Source: Candidatus Dormiibacterota bacterium
GTDB lineage: Bacteria; Chloroflexota; Dormibacteria; Aeolococcales; Aeolococcaceae
Length of the DNA stretch: 64,000 nucleotides
Direction: 5' to 3'
Assembly: GCA_003162415.1 (NCBI GenBank)
Contig: PMOL01000013.1
Coordinates: 251,817 to 315,816 of the forward strand
The translations under genes and the position numbers were made by a program. Below, one piece after another: positions 61,576-64,000 of the stretch (within the stretch, counting starts at the first letter, position 1; each line of letters starts with the position of its first letter). Under the pieces are notes generated by a model, which saw only the letters and a program-made list of their open reading frames with translations, ran no database searches and was not told the DNA's origin.

Positions 61576-62099
61576 GGCGTGCGTTCCTCTCGCTCGTCCA
61601 CTGCAGCGAGGGCCATGACGAGACCAGGGACCTCTGCGAGGGTGGGGGCGATCCGGGCGGTCGTTCGCCGCGACGGATCGTAGTAACGGCTGTTCGTCAC
61701 GAGGATCGTACGCAGGCCTGCCCGAGATGCACCCACCACGTCGCGGTCCGGGTCGTTGCCAACCATGACGGCTTGCTTGGGTAGAACACCGAGCCTTCGC
61801 ACGGCCTCGTGGAAGATCGCGGGATCCGGTTTGCTCAAGCCCAAGTCCTGCGAGGTCACCACGGCATCGAAGAACCGCTCAAGGCCGAGGCGAGCCAAGG
61901 CTCGTCGCACGGCGGGCTCGCGGGACGTTTCGGTGTCAGTGACGAGGGCGAGTGAAAAGCGACTGGAAAGCTCCTCGAGCACCCGCCTTGCATTAGGCCT
62001 AGCGTGGAGCCGCATTTGGTCGAGAGGTTCGGCATCGTCAACGCGCTCGTCGATGAGCGTGTCCCCAAGATCGAACAGGACTGCCTTAACCATCATCAT
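61572..62099 (-). CDS. HAD-family hydrolase
   Basis: It encodes 175 residues. Motif I is AVLFDLGDTLID with its nucleophile Asp (note Gly in place of the usual second Asp region: DLGDT). Motif II is LALVTDTETS, motif III is KPDPAIFHEA, and motif IV is MVGNDPDRDVVGA. The cap is small. Such enzymes dephosphorylate sugars, nucleotides or metabolites. It is first in the operon with the membrane and methyltransferase genes. Confidence 0.75.
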   Translation of the reverse strand: MMMVKAVLFDLGDTLIDERVDDAEPLDQMRLHARPNARRVLEELSSRFSLALVTDTETSREPAVRRALARLGLERFFDAVVTSQDLGLSKPDPAIFHEAVRRLGVLPKQAVMVGNDPDRDVVGASRAGLRTILVTNSRYYDPSRRTTARIAPTLAEVPGLVMALAAVDEREERTP

Positions 62100-62226
62100 C
62101 TTACGCGCCTAAGGGGCTCACTCTCACTTATACTCGCACGTGGCGGGAGACTTAAGGGCTCCTAGTGCATGCACAAGCTAGCCGCAAATGGCTAAGCCCG
62201 ATCCGCAAGCGCACGACCCCTCATTT

Positions 62227-62815
62227 AGGATTCCTTCTCTCGCTTCCGCTCCGCGACCAGCGGCGTCGGAGGCCAACGCATCAAGCACTTCGGGGCCGTC
62301 GGCAAACTCCCGCCTGATGCCGTTCGTGGCGCTCTTATCGCTCTGGCGAATCTCGTCCTGCCGATCATCGTCGTCGACGAATTCGACAAGTTGCAAGACA
62401 CGCCGCGGCGGATGTTTGCAGATCTAGTCAAGATGCTCTCCGACCACGCAGTCCGGGCGACCCTCGTGCTGGTCGGTGTCGCCGATAGCGTCGAGCAGTT
62501 GATCGCAGAGCACCACTCAGTCGAGAGGTCCTTAGTCCAAGTTCGCCTACCTCGCACGCCACCGGACGAGACCGACAACATCCTTCAGACAGGATTCGGG
62601 AAGCTCGGCATGACCATCACAACGCCGGCCGCGCACCGGATTTCGAAGCTTGCCCAGGGATTGCCTCACTACGCTCACTTGCTCGGTCTCCACGCAGCGA
62701 GGGTAGCTATCGACGGTCACAGCGTGGTCGTGTCTGCACCGATCGTCGATGCAGCGATCGACCGGGCGATAGCGGGTTCCCAGCAGTCGATACGAAGCGA
62801 CTACGAGCGCGCAGT
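62227..62815 (+). pseudogene. AAA ATPase remnant without Walker A
   Basis: Coding signal begins right after an in-frame TAG at 62224-62226 and reads LANLVLPIIVVDEFDKLQ (Walker B), TLVLVGVADSVEQLI, GLPHYAHLLGLHAARVA and RSDYERAV. The N-terminal half with the P-loop is gone, and after about 62815 the frame runs into sequence of the oppositely oriented gene. The frame stays open to 62912. It resembles TniB/ORC-like ATPases in part. Confidence 0.5.
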
Positions 62816-62819
62816 TTTG

Positions 62820-63143
62820 TTACCGCCGCAACCGCTGCATTTCATCGGGGGTCAATTCGAACGTCGCGTCGGAACCGTCAGGTTGCCTCACCTTAACGAC
62901 CACGTGCTCTGACGGCGTGGACTCGAGGCGGACCCACGTTCCCCGCAGATAGTCACCGCCGTGAGCGTCGACCGCCGTCGCTAGGCGGGCGCGCATGACT
63001 AGATACATGTAATTGGGTGCCACGTCGCTCGCACCTCGAAAGACGGTCGTCGGCGACCGCACGACAGTAAAGAACTCCGCTAGCTCGCTGTCGTCGAGGG
63101 CATTATACCAGCGCCCCTCAGGGGCGGTCTCGTTGGCCACCAC
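62820..63143 (-). CDS. Small hypothetical protein
   Basis: It encodes 107 residues: WYNALDDSELAEFFTVVRSP, YLVMRARLATAVDAHGGDYL, WVRLESTPSEHVVVKVRQPD and a C-terminal TPDEMQRLRR. It is an alpha/beta mix with well-formed strands. No family recognised. It abuts the AAA remnant tail to tail. Confidence 0.45.
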   Translation of the reverse strand: MVANETAPEGRWYNALDDSELAEFFTVVRSPTTVFRGASDVAPNYMYLVMRARLATAVDAHGGDYLRGTWVRLESTPSEHVVVKVRQPDGSDATFELTPDEMQRLRR

Positions 63144-63520
63144 GACTTACCTCCCGCATCGCATCGAACCCGAAGAATGGCGAAACCACGTTCCGATGCT
63201 AGCCCTTTTTGAGGAGCGACGATGCCTCGCTCTTCCAGACGGAACGCTGACGCCAGCGATCAGTAGGCACAACGTCTCCGGGCGGGCCGCCCAGTCACAC
63301 CAGGTTGTCGCCAACGGTGCAGCGGCGTGCGCCTCACCGTTTGCCACCTCCAACCTCGATTGGAGGGCCGTGAACGGGGCGCATCAATGCCCTCCGGCCG
63401 TGACCTGTCCGGGCGCTCTTGCCACCGGCTGTTCTTCCGCCGTAGGCGGTAGTTCGCCCATCGTAGGCGGAGCCTGCGTTGGTTCGGTGCCACTCACACC
63501 GAATACCCACGGGAGGATGT
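63144..63520. other. Intergenic, no supported gene
   Basis: Contains the GGGAGGA ribosome binding site (63511-63517) of the damaged ABC gene at its right end. Confidence 0.35.
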
Positions 63521-63945
63521 GTGAGCCAACACACAGACCCGCCCAAAGCTAACGAGCCTGCTCAAGGGTGTGAGCAAGATCTATCGCAGCGGCCTCGGCG
63601 AACCGGTGACAGCCGTGGATGCAGTGACCCTGGACATTCCCCCCGGCCAGGGCCTCGCGATCACAGGACGATCCGGCTCGGGAAAGTCAACTCTGCTGCA
63701 CCTCGTTGGGGCTATGGATGTTCCCGACGAGGGTCAGATCACGCTCGATGACGTCGACATCGCGGACAACGCGACTCACAGCGCGCAGCACTCCGCCGAC
63801 GCATTGGCTTCGTGTTCCAACGCTTCCACTTGCTTCCCGCCCTGACCGCCCTGGACAACGTCCTCGCACCGGTGATTCCCTACCGCACATCCGCCGCCGA
63901 ATGCGCGGAGGGAACCGCCGCACTGCGATTCTTGACCACCTCATG
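63521..63945 (+). pseudogene. ABC transporter ATP-binding gene with at least two frameshifts
   Basis: The GTG at 63521 follows GGGAGGA and gives MSQHTDPPKANEP. The next frame continues LLKGVSKIYRSG, AVDAVTLDIPPG and Walker A GRSGSGKST with LLHLVGAMDVPDEG. Near 63780 the frame shifts again to [20 protein letters not shown] (Q-loop) and then meets a stop at about 63945, before any signature motif or Walker B. It is a MacB/LolD-type ATPase in decay. Confidence 0.6.
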
Positions 63946-64000
63946 ATCATTGTGTGGCGAAGCTATGGAAGGCATCCAGGATGGTTCCGGCTACGCCGAG

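Noticed and set aside
1..64000. CRISPR arrays, intact insertion sequences, rRNA operons
   Set aside because: No regularly spaced repeats, transposase motifs or rRNA sequence were found. The only recombinase trace is the integrase end at 25411-25660.

Overview
The window is GC-rich DNA from what looks like a soil-type actinobacterium (Actinomycetota; I cannot go lower with confidence). The evidence is a full-length SARP/BTAD regulator, very large STAND ATPases with TPR repeats, many GTG starts, lipoproteins with Ser/Gly-rich linkers, and tRNA remnants resembling actinobacterial tRNA-Pro(GGG) and tRNA-Gly(CCC). There is no rRNA, complete tRNA, replication or core-metabolic gene. Almost everything is accessory: regulators, orphan membrane proteins, defence-like modules and decaying gene fragments, cut up by short repeats that each carry the 3' half of a tRNA. 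I read it as a nest of successively integrated genomic islands.

Layout. (1) 13-13.5 kb: a segment bounded by two ~230-bp direct repeats, each with a tRNA-Pro 3' half. It holds two paralogous cassettes, each made of a 14-unit secreted YVTN beta-propeller protein with cysteine pairs and an 864-residue STAND ATPase, plus a lipoprotein and an internally duplicated membrane protein. A conserved 30-bp motif lies upstream of both propeller genes. (2) 13.5-18.3 kb: a SARP-STAND-TPR regulator divergent from a small lipoprotein, closed by a third tRNA-Pro repeat. (3) 18.6-32.2 kb: mixed cargo including a VOC protein, a TIR-like/4-TM gene pair, a PD-(D/E)XK-like protein, a tyrosine-recombinase remnant, a KAP-family NTPase and damaged genes. 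(4) 32.4-37.5 kb: a tight seven-gene minus-strand operon ending in an ABBA-type prenyltransferase-like protein and a terpene-cyclase/prenyltransferase-repeat protein; the upstream members are unrecognised. (5) 37.7-45.7 kb: small proteins and orphan membrane proteins (DUF3395-like, NERD, SLATT-like). (6) 45.8-59.1 kb: a nucleotide-themed locus. It has a DUF4160 gene with a DUF2442-XRE-ImmA/IrrE protein, a nucleotidyltransferase-fold protein, a radical SAM/SPASM-dTMP kinase-EEP phosphoesterase operon, a split HEPN-RES pair, a second EEP gene divergent from a small RHH-like gene, and a nucleoside deoxyribosyltransferase-MazG fusion with an AAA+ ATPase. Three promoters here share an AT-rich TAGCA/TGCTA motif. 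(7) 59.1-64 kb: fragments of protease, RHS, AAA and ABC genes around an intact HAD-membrane protein-methyltransferase operon.

How it fits together. The best candidates for an undescribed system are the 46-59 kb nucleotide locus (a plausible conflict or defence island that makes, modifies or destroys nucleotides under XRE-ImmA control) and the 32.4-37.5 kb seven-gene operon. Functions of individual domains rest on motifs visible in the translations. The joint roles are inference.
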